Shown: positions 1 to 8,439, counted from the first letter of the stretch. The stretch is 45,337 bases of DNA from Actinomycetospora straminea (GCF_028737255.1 NZ_JAQZAN010000033.1:1-45337), one strand, 5' to 3'. Numbers and translations are program-made. The notes: generated by a model not told the origin, from the letters alone.

Positions 1-30
1 CGAGATCGTGGAGACGTGGGGATCATGGCC

Positions 31-49
31 GGGGGGGCCCCCCCCCCCC
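31..49. repeat. G7C12 homopolymer tract
   Basis: Seven G are followed directly by twelve C. The tract lies about 40 nt beyond the stop of the L,D-transpeptidase gene and can fold on itself, so it may act as its 3' end. There is no T-tract. Length heterogeneity or assembly error is possible in such a run. Confidence 0.6.
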
Positions 50-88
50 GCCGCGCCCGGCCTCGACCCGCAGGTCGCGCGGGAGGTC

Positions 89-592
89 CTACTCGACGAT
101 CTGGACCCGGTCGTTCGGGTTCAGGTGCTCGAAGAAGCGCTTCGCGTCGTCCGGGCCGAGGCGCACGCAGCCGGCCGACTCGCGGTCGGTGCTGCCGCCG
201 TGGAACGCGCGGCCCTCGTTGTCGAAGAACACCGCGTACGGCATCGGCGAGCCCTCGTACTCCTGGCTCACGTGGTGCCGTTCCTTGCGCTGGATGATGT
301 GGTCGCCGGTCGGGGTCTCCTGACCCTCGGCGCCGTGGCTGTTGCGCACCGGCCCGTAGACGACGTTGCCCTGGCCGTCGAGCAGCCAGGCGCGGTTCTC
401 CGACAGGTCGACGCACGCCTTGATGCGCGCGTCGGTGCACGACGTGCCGTCGACACCGCCGCCGCCCCCCGCCGGCGCCGCGACGGCGACACCGCCGAGC
501 TGGAGCGCCCCGAGACCGATCGTGGCCACCGAGACCGCGATCCGGCCGGAGGGCACCCCGCGCTGCGTCCCCCTGCGATGCCTGCCCGCCAT
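89..592 (-). CDS. L,D-transpeptidase (YkuD domain), short secreted form
   Basis: The product is 167 aa from the ATG at 592. A basic start and a hydrophobic stretch at about residues 17-40 form a signal peptide or membrane anchor, followed by a glycine-rich linker. The YkuD domain follows, ending in the catalytic motif HGGSTDRESAGCVRL with His131 and nucleophile Cys142. By family it makes 3-3 peptidoglycan cross-links or acts on related wall substrates outside the membrane. A start 19 codons upstream is open but gives a poor N-terminus. Cys52 and Cys60 could form a disulfide. There are no neighbours in the same operon. The single small domain without an Ig-like region suggests a minor or stress-related enzyme (inference). 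Confidence 0.85.
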   Translation of the reverse strand: MAGRHRRGTQRGVPSGRIAVSVATIGLGALQLGGVAVAAPAGGGGGVDGTSCTDARIKACVDLSENRAWLLDGQGNVVYGPVRNSHGAEGQETPTGDHIIQRKERHHVSQEYEGSPMPYAVFFDNEGRAFHGGSTDRESAGCVRLGPDDAKRFFEHLNPNDRVQIVE

Positions 593-778
593 GCGTCCTG
601 CCCCTCGATCGCGTCGCGCGGCTCCCACACCGCGCGATCCGACCGGCACAACGAGGCAGTCACGACGGGGTCACGGACCGTTCCGGTGGTCCGGAGCACG
701 TCACCGGAACCGGTTCGGCGCACAACCACTGTGGGTTCCGTGCGTCGTGGACACAGCGCGTTCAGGGCGAGGGGCCGG

Positions 779-1303
779 TCACCCACTCGATGCCGCTGCA
801 CGGGCGAAGGCGTCGAAGACTTGATCGCTGAACAGGATGAACCGTGCCTCGCGGACCGCACTCTCGGTGATGCGCACGGTCGTGACGGCGATCCGCGCCG
901 CGTCGTCGAGCGGCCACCCGTACACGCCCGCCGACACCGCGGGGAACGCGACGGTCCGCGCGCCGACCTCGTCGGCCACCCGCAGCGACTCGCGGTACGC
1001 CGACGCGAGGAGCTCCGAGCGGTCCTCGCTCTTCGCGTACACGGGGCCGACGGTGTGGATCACCCAGCGGGCGGGCAGGCGCCCGGCCGTGGTGGCGACG
1101 GCCTGCCCGGTCGGCAGGCCGTCGGGCAGCGTCGTGCGCCGCAGCTCGCGGCACGCCTCGAGGATCTCCGGTCCGCCGGCGCGGTGGATGGCGCCGTCGA
1201 CGCCGCCGCCGCCGAGGAGCCCGGAGTTCGCGGCGTTGACGACGGCGTCGACCTCCGCGGTCGTGATGTCGCCCCGGTGCAACGTGATCTCCGGCGTGCC
1301 CAT
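779..1303 (-). CDS. Macro-domain protein, probable ADP-ribosyl hydrolase (YmdB/MacroD type)
   Basis: The product is 174 aa from the ATG at 1303. It is a single macro domain: [26 protein letters not shown] loop 1 begins at about residue 23, and the SAGVYGWP loop 2 lies near residue 140. The family removes the acetyl or ADP-ribose group from O-acetyl-ADP-ribose and ADP-ribosylated proteins in the cytoplasm. Loop 1 carries the Asn and the Gly-rich turn of active enzymes, so hydrolase activity is likely. An upstream ATG at 1336 would add 11 residues unlike the family. It diverges from the SRPBCC gene and has no obvious operon partner. Confidence 0.85.
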   Translation of the reverse strand: MGTPEITLHRGDITTAEVDAVVNAANSGLLGGGGVDGAIHRAGGPEILEACRELRRTTLPDGLPTGQAVATTAGRLPARWVIHTVGPVYAKSEDRSELLASAYRESLRVADEVGARTVAFPAVSAGVYGWPLDDAARIAVTTVRITESAVREARFILFSDQVFDAFARAAASSG

Positions 1304-1362
1304 GCGCGCCAGGTACCCGCCGCGACGGCCGGCCACGACCGCGCACCTGACACCATCGAGCC

Positions 1363-1812
1363 GTGAGCGACACGCGCATCGAGGTCACCGACACCGTCGA
1401 CGCCCCCGTCGAGCGGGTCTTCGCCCTGCTCGCCGACCCCGACCGGCACCCCGACCTCGACGGCAGCGGCACCGTCCACGCCTCGCACACCCACCTCGCG
1501 ATCACCGAGATCGGCGAGGTGTTCGTCATGGAGATGGACCACGCCGCGCGCGGGCGCTACCGGGTCGAGAACCACGTGGTGCGCTACGAGGAGGACCGCG
1601 CCCTGGCCTGGACGCCGGCCAAGCCCGGCGAAGCGCCGTCGGGCCACGTGTGGGGCTGGGAGCTGGCGCCGGACGGTGACGACCGGACCGTGGTGACCCA
1701 CTACCACGACTGGGCGGACCTCACCGACCCCGCGATCCTCGGGCGCGTGACCGAGGTCGGCGCCGACGAGATGCGCGCGACGATCGGGAACCTGGCCGCG
1801 GCCCTGGCGTAG
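1363..1812 (+). CDS. SRPBCC (START-like) family protein
   Basis: The product is 149 aa from a GTG start. The N-terminus [19 protein letters not shown] is the typical first strand and helix of the SRPBCC hydrophobic-pocket fold, and the C-terminal helix closes at [13 protein letters not shown]. Members bind lipids or aromatic ligands, or act as polyketide cyclases; this sequence gives no specific ligand. No ribosome binding site is seen. A CACCAT hexamer ends 6 nt before the GTG, which fits a leaderless start. The stop is followed directly by repeat family I copy 1. Confidence 0.75.
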   Translation: MSDTRIEVTDTVDAPVERVFALLADPDRHPDLDGSGTVHASHTHLAITEIGEVFVMEMDHAARGRYRVENHVVRYEEDRALAWTPAKPGEAPSGHVWGWELAPDGDDRTVVTHYHDWADLTDPAILGRVTEVGADEMRATIGNLAAALA

Positions 1813-1882
1813 GTGCGCTGCGCGCTCGTGAGCAGAAAGAAGTGCTGGAGCACTTCTTTCTGCTCACCTGCCCGGAGGGCAC
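1813..1882. repeat. Repeat family I, copy 1: bidirectional stop/hairpin element
   Basis: The element begins straight after the SRPBCC stop. Its core at 1828-1867 has two perfect 18-nt arms (GTGAGCAGAAAGAAGTGC and its complement) around a TGGA loop. Outer 15-nt arms extend the inverted repeat. The TGA in the right arm, read on the minus strand, is the actual stop of the pseudouridine synthase. Related copies lie at 8872 and 27437. It probably terminates both convergent transcripts. Confidence 0.85.
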
Positions 1883-2571
1883 AGGGCGTCGAAGTCGTCG
1901 CCCGGCGGGGCCTCGAGGTCGTGGCGGGTGCCGTCGGGGCCGGTGAAGCCCAGGCGCCAGGCGTGCAGGCCGGTGCGGGTGGTCGGGGCCTTCTCGAACA
2001 GCGGGTCGCCGACGAGGGCGTGGCCGATCCAGGCGAGGTGGACGCGGATCTGGTGGCGCCGGCCGGTCGTCGGCGTCACCGAGAGCAGGGTCCGGTCCGC
2101 GCCGCGGCGGAGCACCGCGAACGTCGTCGTCGACGGGTAGACGTCGCCGGGCAGGACCGCGTCCTCGGGCACCGACCACACCCCGTCGGCGCAGCGGATG
2201 GCCTCGCGGGGCGCGGCGATCCGCACCCGGTTCTTGCGGCCCACCGACAGCGGGAGCTCGATCGTGCCCCGGTCGGGCAGGCCGGCGCCGGACGCGACGG
2301 CGAGGTAGGTCTTGGCGACGGTGCGGTCGGCGAACTGGCGGGTGAGGACGCCGTGCGCCTCGAGGCGGCGCGCGAAGAGCACGATCCCCGAGGTCACCTT
2401 GTCGATGCGGTGGGCCGGCCAGAGCGTCTCGCCGGCGTCGCGGGCCAGGCGGACGAGGTCGGTGTCGTGGCGCTCGCCCATCACCGACCAGCCCGCGGGC
2501 TTGTCGAGGACGAGCAGGTCGTCGTCGCGGAGCAGCTCGCGACCGGCCCGCACCTCGTCCCAGGAGCTCAC
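1864..2571 (-). CDS. RluA-family pseudouridine synthase
   Basis: The product is 235 aa from a GTG at 2571 that overlaps the isochorismate synthase stop as GTGA, so it is probably translated by coupling. The catalytic motif HRIDKVTSGIVLFAR holds the conserved Asp. TGRRHQIRVHLAWIGHALVGDP is the C-terminal RluA signature. The family isomerises uridine in 23S rRNA or tRNA. The N-terminal S4 domain found in RluC and RluD is absent, and the compact form resembles the RluA/TruC branch; the target base cannot be told. The last codons (CPPGR and stop) lie within repeat family I. Confidence 0.85.
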   Translation of the reverse strand: MSSWDEVRAGRELLRDDDLLVLDKPAGWSVMGERHDTDLVRLARDAGETLWPAHRIDKVTSGIVLFARRLEAHGVLTRQFADRTVAKTYLAVASGAGLPDRGTIELPLSVGRKNRVRIAAPREAIRCADGVWSVPEDAVLPGDVYPSTTTFAVLRRGADRTLLSVTPTTGRRHQIRVHLAWIGHALVGDPLFEKAPTTRTGLHAWRLGFTGPDGTRHDLEAPPGDDFDALCPPGR

Positions 2572-3743
2572 GCCTCGTCGAGGCCCAGCGCGTCGAGCAG
2601 GGTGCGCAGCTTGACCCCGGTCTCGGCGAGCTCGTCGGCCGGCCGCGACGCGGGCACGATGCCGGCGCCCGCCCACAGCCGCACGCGGTCGCCCTGGACC
2701 TCACCGCAGCGCAGCGCCATGACCCATTCGCCGTCGCCGCGGGCGTCGGTCCAGCCGACGGCGCCGGTGTAGAAGCCGCGGTCGAACGGCTCGATCTCGG
2801 TGATCGCGGTGTGCGCGGCCGCGCGGGGCACCCCGCAGACCGCCGGGGTCGGGTGCAGGGCCTGGGCGAGGTGCAGCGCCGAGGCGTCGCGGTCGGTGGC
2901 GCGGGCGCGCACGGTGGTGGACAGGTGCCACAGGGTCGGCGTGCGGACCAGCGACGGCTCCTCGGGCACCTCGAGGTCGTCGACGAGGGGCCGCAGCCGC
3001 TCGGCGACGTCGGCGACGACCAACGCGTGCTCGTGGCGGTCCTTCGCCGACGCGAGCAGCGCCTCGCCCCGGCGGCGGTCCTCGTCGCGGTCCGACGACC
3101 GCGCGGCCGAGCCGGCGAGGGGGTTCGCGGTGACCGTCGAACCGCGCCGCGAGAGCAGCAGCTCGGGGCTCGCGCCGAGCAGCGTGCGCGGGGTCCCCGC
3201 GCGCTCGGGCGGGAGGTCGACGGCGAAGAGGTAGCTGCGCGGGTCGCGGCGGGCGAGCTCGCGCAGCATCGGCACCGCGTCGACCGGCCCGTCGGCGACG
3301 ACCTCGAGCACCCGGGCGAGCACCACCTTGTCCAGCCCGCCGGCCGCCATGCGCGCGAGCGCCTCGCCGACCATCGCCTCGTAGGCCGCGGGGGCGGGGA
3401 TCGGGCGGGCGGTGCCGGCGACGGGCGAGGTGCCGGGGCCGGCGACGAGGACCGCGCCGAGGGGGTCGGCGCGCTCGACGTGCTCGGGGACGACGAGGTG
3501 CGCGTCGCCGGCCGGGTCGTAGGGCAGGGCACCGACGGCGACGGCCCGGTCGCCGAGGTCGCGCAGCCGGCGCAGGACCGCGTCGGCGTCGCCCGAGGGC
3601 AGGCGGGCGAGGACACCGCGGGTGCGCAGCGACCCGGCGGGCCCGGAGAACCAGGAACCGCTGCCCGGGGTCCAGGAGCGGAGCAGCCGTACCGGGTCGG
3701 CGACGCCGAGCGGCGCGCGCGGAGCCGGGCTGGTGCTCGTCAC
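2568..3743 (-). CDS. Isochorismate synthase (chorismate-binding enzyme)
   Basis: The product is 391 aa, starting at the GTG at 3743 with GGGAG 8 nt upstream. The reading frame stays open beyond this, but the earlier part does not look like protein of this family. The C-terminal chorismate-utilising domain carries GLDKVVLAR, whose Lys is the general base of MenF/EntC enzymes, HPTPAVCGVP, and EPFDRGFYTGAVGW. It converts chorismate to isochorismate, the first step to menaquinone or catechol siderophores. No men or siderophore gene is nearby, so the pathway is open; menF and dhbC/entC are both possible. It overlaps the downstream pseudouridine synthase by 4 nt. Confidence 0.85.
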   Translation of the reverse strand: MTSTSPAPRAPLGVADPVRLLRSWTPGSGSWFSGPAGSLRTRGVLARLPSGDADAVLRRLRDLGDRAVAVGALPYDPAGDAHLVVPEHVERADPLGAVLVAGPGTSPVAGTARPIPAPAAYEAMVGEALARMAAGGLDKVVLARVLEVVADGPVDAVPMLRELARRDPRSYLFAVDLPPERAGTPRTLLGASPELLLSRRGSTVTANPLAGSAARSSDRDEDRRRGEALLASAKDRHEHALVVADVAERLRPLVDDLEVPEEPSLVRTPTLWHLSTTVRARATDRDASALHLAQALHPTPAVCGVPRAAAHTAITEIEPFDRGFYTGAVGWTDARGDGEWVMALRCGEVQGDRVRLWAGAGIVPASRPADELAETGVKLRTLLDALGLDEA

Positions 3744-3829
3744 GTCTCGCTCCCGTCCGCGGGGGGCCGCTGGTGTGCAGCCCTCGGTGGCATCGTGGTC
3801 CACGGCACCGGGCGGTGCCTGTTCGGGCC

Positions 3830-3849
3830 TGTCCGAGATGTCCCGGACA
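3830..3849. promoter_or_regulatory. Inverted repeat in the P450 / isochorismate synthase divergent region
   Basis: TGTCCG and CGGACA are separated by 8 nt, midway between the two divergent start codons. A second short inverted repeat, GGCGTGACACGCC, lies about 25 nt before the P450 start. Either could be an operator; no regulator is adjacent. Confidence 0.4.
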
Positions 3850-3927
3850 CCACCCACCCTCCGCTCGCCGTGACAGACGGTCCAGCCGGACGGGGCGTGA
3901 CACGCCGCACCGTCATACTCTGGGTAC

Positions 3928-5307
3928 GTGACGACGAGGACCACCGACGAGGCGGACCCCCGCACCGCGCCGTCGCCCCTGCCGCGCTGGCGGGCGGACC
4001 TCCGCCTGGGCTCCCGGATCGTCGCGATGCGCGCCGGTGGCCTCGCGCTCGCCGTGCGCGGCGACCCCGTCGCGCGCCTCATGCACAGGCCGTGGCGCCT
4101 CGACCCGTACCCGACCTACGCGCGGCTGCGGGCCGCCGGCGAGGCGTCCGGCGGGGTGGCGCGCAGCCGCACCGGCATCCGGGCCGTCGCCACCCACGAG
4201 GCGTGCACGGCCGTGCTGCGGGACCGCCGCTTCGGGGTGCGGCTCGCGGACGGGCGGATGCCGTTCGACCCCACCGACGACGCGAGCACGGCCTCGGGCG
4301 GCCCGTCGAACCACGACCCGACCGACCCCGGCACCGCGCTGATCGAGCCCATCGACCTGTCCCTGCTGGGTCTCGACGCCCCCGACCACACCCGGCTGCG
4401 CCGCCTCGCCCAGCCGACGTTCGCGCCGAAGCGCCTCGCGCAGTACCGCGAGACCGCCCGCGCCGTCACCGGCCGGCTGCTCGACGGGGCCCCGGCCGAC
4501 GGGCCGTTCGACCTGGTCAGCGCCCTCGCCGCGCCGTTGCCGATCAGCGTCATCTCCGAGCTGCTCGCCATCCCCGACGTCGACACCCCGCGCTTCGCCG
4601 CCTGGGGCCGGGTGGTCGGCGCCGCGCTCGACGGCGTCCGCTCGGTGCGCCACGCCCACGCCCTGTCGCGGGCGACCGCCGACCTGCGCGCCCTGTTCGC
4701 CGACCTCGTCGAGCGCCGCCGCGCCGACCCCGGCGAGGACGTCATCTCCCAGCTCGTGCACGCGCTCGACGAGGGCACGCTGACCCTCGACGAGCTCGTG
4801 TCGCTGGCGCAGCTGCTGCTCATCGCGGGGTTCGAGACGACGACCAACCTCGTCGGGAACGCCGCGCGGGCGCTGCACACCTCGGGCACCTGGGACGACC
4901 TGGTCGCCGACCCGGGCCTCGCGGCGGCCGTGGTCGAGGAGACGCTGCGGTGGGACCCGCCGGTGCAGCTCACGGCGCGGTTCGCCCACTCCGACGTCGA
5001 GCTCGGCGGGCAGCGGCTGCGCCGCGACACCGGGGTGCTCGTGCTGCTCGCGAGCGCCGGCCGCGACCCCGCCGCGCACCCGGACCCCGACCGGTTCGAC
5101 CCGCACCGCGAGCAGGCCACGACCCACCTCGCGTTCTCCGGCGGCGCGCACTACTGCCTCGGCGCGGCGCTGGCGCGCATGGAGGGCGAGGTGGCCCTCG
5201 AGATGCTCGCGGAGCGCCGGCCCCGCCTGCGCCCGGCCGGGCGGTTCGTGCCGCGGGTCGCGACCGTCCTGCGCGGGCCCCGGCGCTTCGGGGTCCGCGC
5301 CGACTGA
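3928..5307 (+). CDS. Cytochrome P450
   Basis: The product is 459 aa, starting at a GTG. All P450 landmarks are present: the I-helix AGFETTT at residues 300-306, ExxR as EETLR, and the heme loop FSGGAHYCLG with ligand Cys410. It is a soluble class I bacterial P450 that takes electrons from a ferredoxin; ferredoxin reductases occur 30 kb away but no ferredoxin is next to it. The N-terminal extension of about 40 residues before the A-helix region is somewhat long and may lie along the membrane. TACTCT at 3916-3921 ends 6 nt before the GTG and no ribosome binding site is seen, so leaderless expression is likely. The substrate cannot be inferred. Confidence 0.92.
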   Translation: MTTRTTDEADPRTAPSPLPRWRADLRLGSRIVAMRAGGLALAVRGDPVARLMHRPWRLDPYPTYARLRAAGEASGGVARSRTGIRAVATHEACTAVLRDRRFGVRLADGRMPFDPTDDASTASGGPSNHDPTDPGTALIEPIDLSLLGLDAPDHTRLRRLAQPTFAPKRLAQYRETARAVTGRLLDGAPADGPFDLVSALAAPLPISVISELLAIPDVDTPRFAAWGRVVGAALDGVRSVRHAHALSRATADLRALFADLVERRRADPGEDVISQLVHALDEGTLTLDELVSLAQLLLIAGFETTTNLVGNAARALHTSGTWDDLVADPGLAAAVVEETLRWDPPVQLTARFAHSDVELGGQRLRRDTGVLVLLASAGRDPAAHPDPDRFDPHREQATTHLAFSGGAHYCLGAALARMEGEVALEMLAERRPRLRPAGRFVPRVATVLRGPRRFGVRAD

Positions 5308-5327
5308 CCGCGCGCTACCGTCCGCAC

Positions 5328-5723
5328 GTGCCCGAACTGCCCTCGATCTCCCACGTCGCGCTGTCGGTGACCGACCTCGCGACCAGCCTGCCCTGGTACC
5401 AGCGGCTGTTCGGCGTCGAGCCGGCGATGACGCTGGCCGACGGCCCGTTCGAGCGGAAGGTGTTCGCCCTGGCCGGCGGGCAGCTCTTCGGGCTCACCGC
5501 CCACGAGGGCGCCCGCTCCGGCGACCGCTTCGACGTCGTCGCCCCCGGCCTCGACCACGTCGGGTTCGCGTGCGCCGACCGCGCCGAGGTCGCCGCGTGG
5601 CAGACCCACCTCGACCTCATCGGCGTCGCGCACGGCGGCGTCGTGGAGGCCGACTACGGCTGGGCGCTGTCGTTCACCGACCCCGACGGCAACGCGCTGG
5701 AGTTCTTCGCCCTCGCGTCCTGA
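5328..5723 (+). CDS. VOC (glyoxalase/bleomycin resistance) family protein
   Basis: The product is 131 aa from a GTG, 20 nt after the P450 stop. It has two beta-alpha-beta-beta-beta repeats. The first begins ISHVALSVTDLATSLPWYQRLFG, the second GLDHVGFACAD, and it ends with YGWALSFTDPDGNALEFF. Candidate metal ligands are the His in each repeat's first strand (near residues 8 and 80) and the late Glu in ALEFF. The family covers lyases, isomerases, dioxygenases and binding proteins; no specific reaction is evident. TACCGT at 5316-5321 lies 6 nt before the start, suggesting its own leaderless promoter besides read-through from the P450 gene. Confidence 0.85.
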   Translation: MPELPSISHVALSVTDLATSLPWYQRLFGVEPAMTLADGPFERKVFALAGGQLFGLTAHEGARSGDRFDVVAPGLDHVGFACADRAEVAAWQTHLDLIGVAHGGVVEADYGWALSFTDPDGNALEFFALAS

Positions 5724-5778
5724 CGCCGCCGGACCACGACACCCCTCCCGGCCACACCCTCTCTTCGGCCAGTTCTCG

Positions 5779-5803
5779 GTTGTCGCAGGACTAGTGCGAC
5801 AAC
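5779..5803. promoter_or_regulatory. Perfect inverted repeat upstream of the cbiM operon, candidate metal-regulator operator
   Basis: GTTGTCGCA and TGCGACAAC flank a 7-nt centre, and a third half-site TGCGACA lies at 5812-5818. The site is about 100 nt before cbiM. A 7-bp hairpin with a 4-nt loop follows at 5832-5849. A metal-sensing repressor of the Fur/Nur, NikR or ArsR type is a fair guess from position; the regulator is not in the window. Confidence 0.55.
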
Positions 5804-5898
5804 GCTTCACCTGCGACACACTCAAGACCGCGCCACCCGTCCGGGTGGCCCGCCGGACTGGGGGTGACGCGTTGGAGCCGCACACCGGGCTCGTCGCC

Positions 5899-6576
5899 AT
5901 GCACATGAGCGACGGCATCGTGGACGCACCGACGTCGGTGATCTTCGGGCTCGTCGCCGTGCTCGGCCTCGCCGTGTGCGTCGCGCGTGCCCGCCGCGAC
6001 CTCGACGACCGCACGGCCCCGATGGCCGGGCTCGTCGCGGCCTTCGTCTTCGCCGTGCAGATGCTGAACTTCCCGATCCTGCCCGGGGTCAGCGGGCACC
6101 TGCTCGGCGGCGCGCTCTGCGCGATCCTCGTCGGGCCCTACGTGGGCGCCGTCTGCGTGTCGATCGTGCTGCTGCTCCAGGCGCTGCTCTTCGCCGACGG
6201 CGGGCTCTCCGCGCTCGGCACCAACATCACGAACATGGCGCTGCTCGGCACCTTCGTCGGCTACGGCGTGGCCGTCGCGATGCGCCGGATCGCGACGCGC
6301 AGCCGCGGGGGGCTCGTGCTCACGGCGTTCGTGGCGGCCTGGGTGAACACGGTCGTCGCGTCGCTGGGCTTCGTGCTCGAGTACGCGATCGGCGGCGAGG
6401 GCCTCGCGCTCGGCACCGTGCTCGGGCTGATGACGGGCTTCCACGCGCTGATCGGGATCGGCGAGGGGATCATCACCGCGCTCACCGTCGGCGCCGTCGC
6501 GTCCGTGCGCCCCGACCTCGTCCACCTGACCCGCTCGGCCACGCCGTCGCTGACGATCACGGGGGTGCGGGCGTGA
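5899..6576 (+). CDS. cbiM: CbiM-type substrate-binding subunit of a cobalt/nickel ECF transporter
   Basis: The product is 225 aa and hydrophobic, with about six membrane helices. I chose the ATG at 5899 because it places His at position 2 (MHMSDGIVDAP); in CbiM/NikM the N-terminal Met-His region binds the metal ion. A TTG at 5872 preceded by GGGGG is an alternative but would bury this motif. Typical S-component stretches follow: MLNFPILPGVSGHLLGGAL and FADGGLSALGTNITNMAL. It imports Co2+ or Ni2+ through the membrane with the next three genes, and its stop overlaps the following start as GTGA. Confidence 0.88.
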   Translation: MHMSDGIVDAPTSVIFGLVAVLGLAVCVARARRDLDDRTAPMAGLVAAFVFAVQMLNFPILPGVSGHLLGGALCAILVGPYVGAVCVSIVLLLQALLFADGGLSALGTNITNMALLGTFVGYGVAVAMRRIATRSRGGLVLTAFVAAWVNTVVASLGFVLEYAIGGEGLALGTVLGLMTGFHALIGIGEGIITALTVGAVASVRPDLVHLTRSATPSLTITGVRA

Positions 6577-6923
6577 AGAAGCTGCCGCCGGCGTTCTGGG
6601 CCGGCCTCGTCGTCGCCCTGCTCCTGGCCGGCGTGGTGTCCTACGCCGCGAGCGGCAGCCCCGATGGCCTGGACGCAGTGACGCAGACCGGGTGCGAGCT
6701 CGACGAGGCCGGCGAGCCGGTGGGCGGGCAGTGCATCGCCCAGAACGCCGGCGAGCACGCCACCGCCGGGAGCCCGCTGGCCGACTACGCCGTCGGCGGG
6801 TCCGAGGGCACCACCGGCGTCGCGGGCGTCATCGGCGTGCTCGTGACGCTGGTCGTGGCCGGCGGGCTGTTCTGGCTCCTCCGGCGCCGCGGCCGCGACG
6901 AGACCCCCAGCCGGGTCGAGTAG
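6573..6923 (+). CDS. PDGLE-domain protein, CbiN-like accessory subunit
   Basis: The product is 116 aa from a GTG in a GTGA overlap with cbiM. An N-terminal membrane helix at about residues 7-24 is followed by the SPDGLD motif of PDGLE proteins, an external segment with two Cys (GCELDEAG, GGQCIAQNAG), a GGSEGTTGVAGVIG region and a second helix, and a basic cytoplasmic end. PDGLE proteins replace or accompany CbiN beside CbiM and help metal loading in the ECF complex. The CbiQ start lies 2 nt after its stop. Confidence 0.8.
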   Translation: MKKLPPAFWAGLVVALLLAGVVSYAASGSPDGLDAVTQTGCELDEAGEPVGGQCIAQNAGEHATAGSPLADYAVGGSEGTTGVAGVIGVLVTLVVAGGLFWLLRRRGRDETPSRVE

Positions 6924-6925
6924 CG

Positions 6926-7690
6926 GTGGCCGCCGGGCACGCGCACCCGCTCTACCGCGCCGGTGACTCGGTGGTCCACCGGCTGCCGGCGCACGTCAAG
7001 ATCGTCGTGGCGTTCCTGGTCGTGCTCGCGGTGGTGGCGACGCCGCGGGAGGCGTTCGCGGTCTTCGGGCTGCAGTTCCTGCTGCTGGTGGGCGTGTGGG
7101 TCGCCGCGCGCATCCCGCCGGGCTGGCTCGCGACGCGCGCGCTGATCGAGGCGCCGTTCGTCGTCCTCGCGGTGCTGCTGCCGTTCTTCGCCGGCGGCCC
7201 CCGCGTGGAGTGGTGGGGGATGTCGCTGGCCGTCGACGGGCTGCTCGCGGGCTGGAACATCCTGGTCAAGGGCACGCTGGGCGTGCTGGTGTCGGTGACG
7301 CTCGCCGCGACCACCCCGTTGCGCGACCTCGTCTCCGGGCTCTCGCGGCTGCGGGTGCCGTCGATGGTGTGCGTGATCGCGACGCTGATGCTGCGCTACC
7401 TCGAGGTGATCGTCGCCGAGGCCCGGCGCATGCGCCTGGCCCGGATCTCGCGGGGCCACGACCCGCGCTTCGCCTGGCAGCTCGGGGCGACCGTGCGCTC
7501 GGTGGGCGCGCTGTTCCTGCGCTCGTACGAGCGGGGCGAGCGCGTGCACCTGGCGATGCTGTCGCGGGGCTACACCGGCACCATGCCCGCGTTCACCACC
7601 GCGCCCGCGTCGCGGGCCACGTGGTCGGTCGCGCTCGTGCCCGCCGTCGCCGCCGCCCTGCTGGCGGTGTCCGGATACTGGGCCTGGTGA
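6926..7690 (+). CDS. cbiQ: CbiQ-type ECF transporter T-component
   Basis: The product is 254 aa from a GTG 2 nt after the previous stop. Several membrane helices surround a cytoplasmic coupling region. The T-component ATPase-contact motifs appear as EARRMRLARISRG and later ERGERVHLAMLSRGYTG, equivalent to the two Ala-Arg-Gly helices of the family. It couples ATP hydrolysis by CbiO to movement of CbiM. The stop overlaps the cbiO start as GTGA. Confidence 0.88.
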   Translation: MAAGHAHPLYRAGDSVVHRLPAHVKIVVAFLVVLAVVATPREAFAVFGLQFLLLVGVWVAARIPPGWLATRALIEAPFVVLAVLLPFFAGGPRVEWWGMSLAVDGLLAGWNILVKGTLGVLVSVTLAATTPLRDLVSGLSRLRVPSMVCVIATLMLRYLEVIVAEARRMRLARISRGHDPRFAWQLGATVRSVGALFLRSYERGERVHLAMLSRGYTGTMPAFTTAPASRATWSVALVPAVAAALLAVSGYWAW

Positions 7691-8418
7691 CCGCCAGCCT
7701 CGAGGTCTCCGGCCTGGCCTTCGCCTATCCCGACGGCCACCAGGCCCTCTTCGGCGTGGACCTGCGCATCGAGCGCGGCGAGCGCGTGGCCCTGCTGGGG
7801 CCCAACGGCGCCGGGAAGACGACGCTGGTGCTGCACCTCAACGGCGTGCACCGCGCCGGGGCGGGCGCGGTGCGGGTCGGCGGGCTCGAGGTGACGCGCG
7901 AGAACCTCCAGGAGATCCGCCGGCGGGTCGGGATCGTCTTCCAGGACCCCGACGACCAGCTGTTCATGCCCACCGTCGCCGACGACGTCGCGTTCGGGCC
8001 CGCGAACTTCGGGGTCACGGAGCCGGAGCTCTCGCTGCGGGTGAAGGAGGCGCTCGACGCGGTCGGGGTCGCCGAGCTCGCCGACCGCTCCCCCATGCAC
8101 CTCTCCGGCGGCCAGCGGCGCCGGGCCGCCCTGGCGACGGTGCTGGCGTGCGACCCGGAGATCCTCGTGCTCGACGAGCCGTCCACCCACCTCGACCCGG
8201 TCGCGCGCCGCGAGCTCGCCGAGGTGCTGCTCGGGCTGGACCGGACGATGCTCATGGTCACCCACGACCTGCCCTACGCCCTGCAGCTCTGCCCGCGCTC
8301 GGTGGTGATCGACGGCGGCGTGGTCGTCGCCGACGCCCCGACCCGCGAGCTGCTCGCCGACGCGGACTTCCTCGCCGCTCACCGCCTCGAGCTCCCGTTC
8401 GGGTTCGCGCCGGGCTGA
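7687..8418 (+). CDS. cbiO: CbiO-type ECF transporter ATPase
   Basis: The product is 243 aa from a GTG. Walker A is GPNGAGKTT, the Q-loop VFQDPDDQLF, the signature LSGGQRRR, Walker B ILVLDEPSTHLDP, and the H-loop THD. FQDPDDQLF is characteristic of cobalt/ECF ATPases. There is only one ATPase gene, so a homodimer probably powers the complex. It is the last gene of the four-gene operon. Confidence 0.92.
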   Translation: MTASLEVSGLAFAYPDGHQALFGVDLRIERGERVALLGPNGAGKTTLVLHLNGVHRAGAGAVRVGGLEVTRENLQEIRRRVGIVFQDPDDQLFMPTVADDVAFGPANFGVTEPELSLRVKEALDAVGVAELADRSPMHLSGGQRRRAALATVLACDPEILVLDEPSTHLDPVARRELAEVLLGLDRTMLMVTHDLPYALQLCPRSVVIDGGVVVADAPTRELLADADFLAAHRLELPFGFAPG

Positions 8419-8439
8419 GCCCGTGCCACGCTCGCGGGC

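Noticed and set aside
8..1366. A 452-codon plus-strand frame at the window start
   Set aside because: Antisense to the L,D-transpeptidase and macro-domain genes, with low-complexity Arg/Ala composition.
1813..2772. A plus-strand frame beginning in repeat family I and antisense to the pseudouridine synthase
   Set aside because: Its composition is shadow-like. The peptide from the repeat (SRKKCWSTSF-like) recurs in other shadows only because the repeat recurs.
2811..5723. A 970-codon open frame across isochorismate synthase, P450 and VOC genes
   Set aside because: It is antisense or out of frame to well-supported genes and its protein is Arg/Gly/Ala-rich without domains; only its end from 5328 is a real gene.
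5724..5898. Cobalamin riboswitch before cbiM
   Set aside because: I could not find the B12-box or the conserved core. The region holds an inverted repeat and a small hairpin instead.
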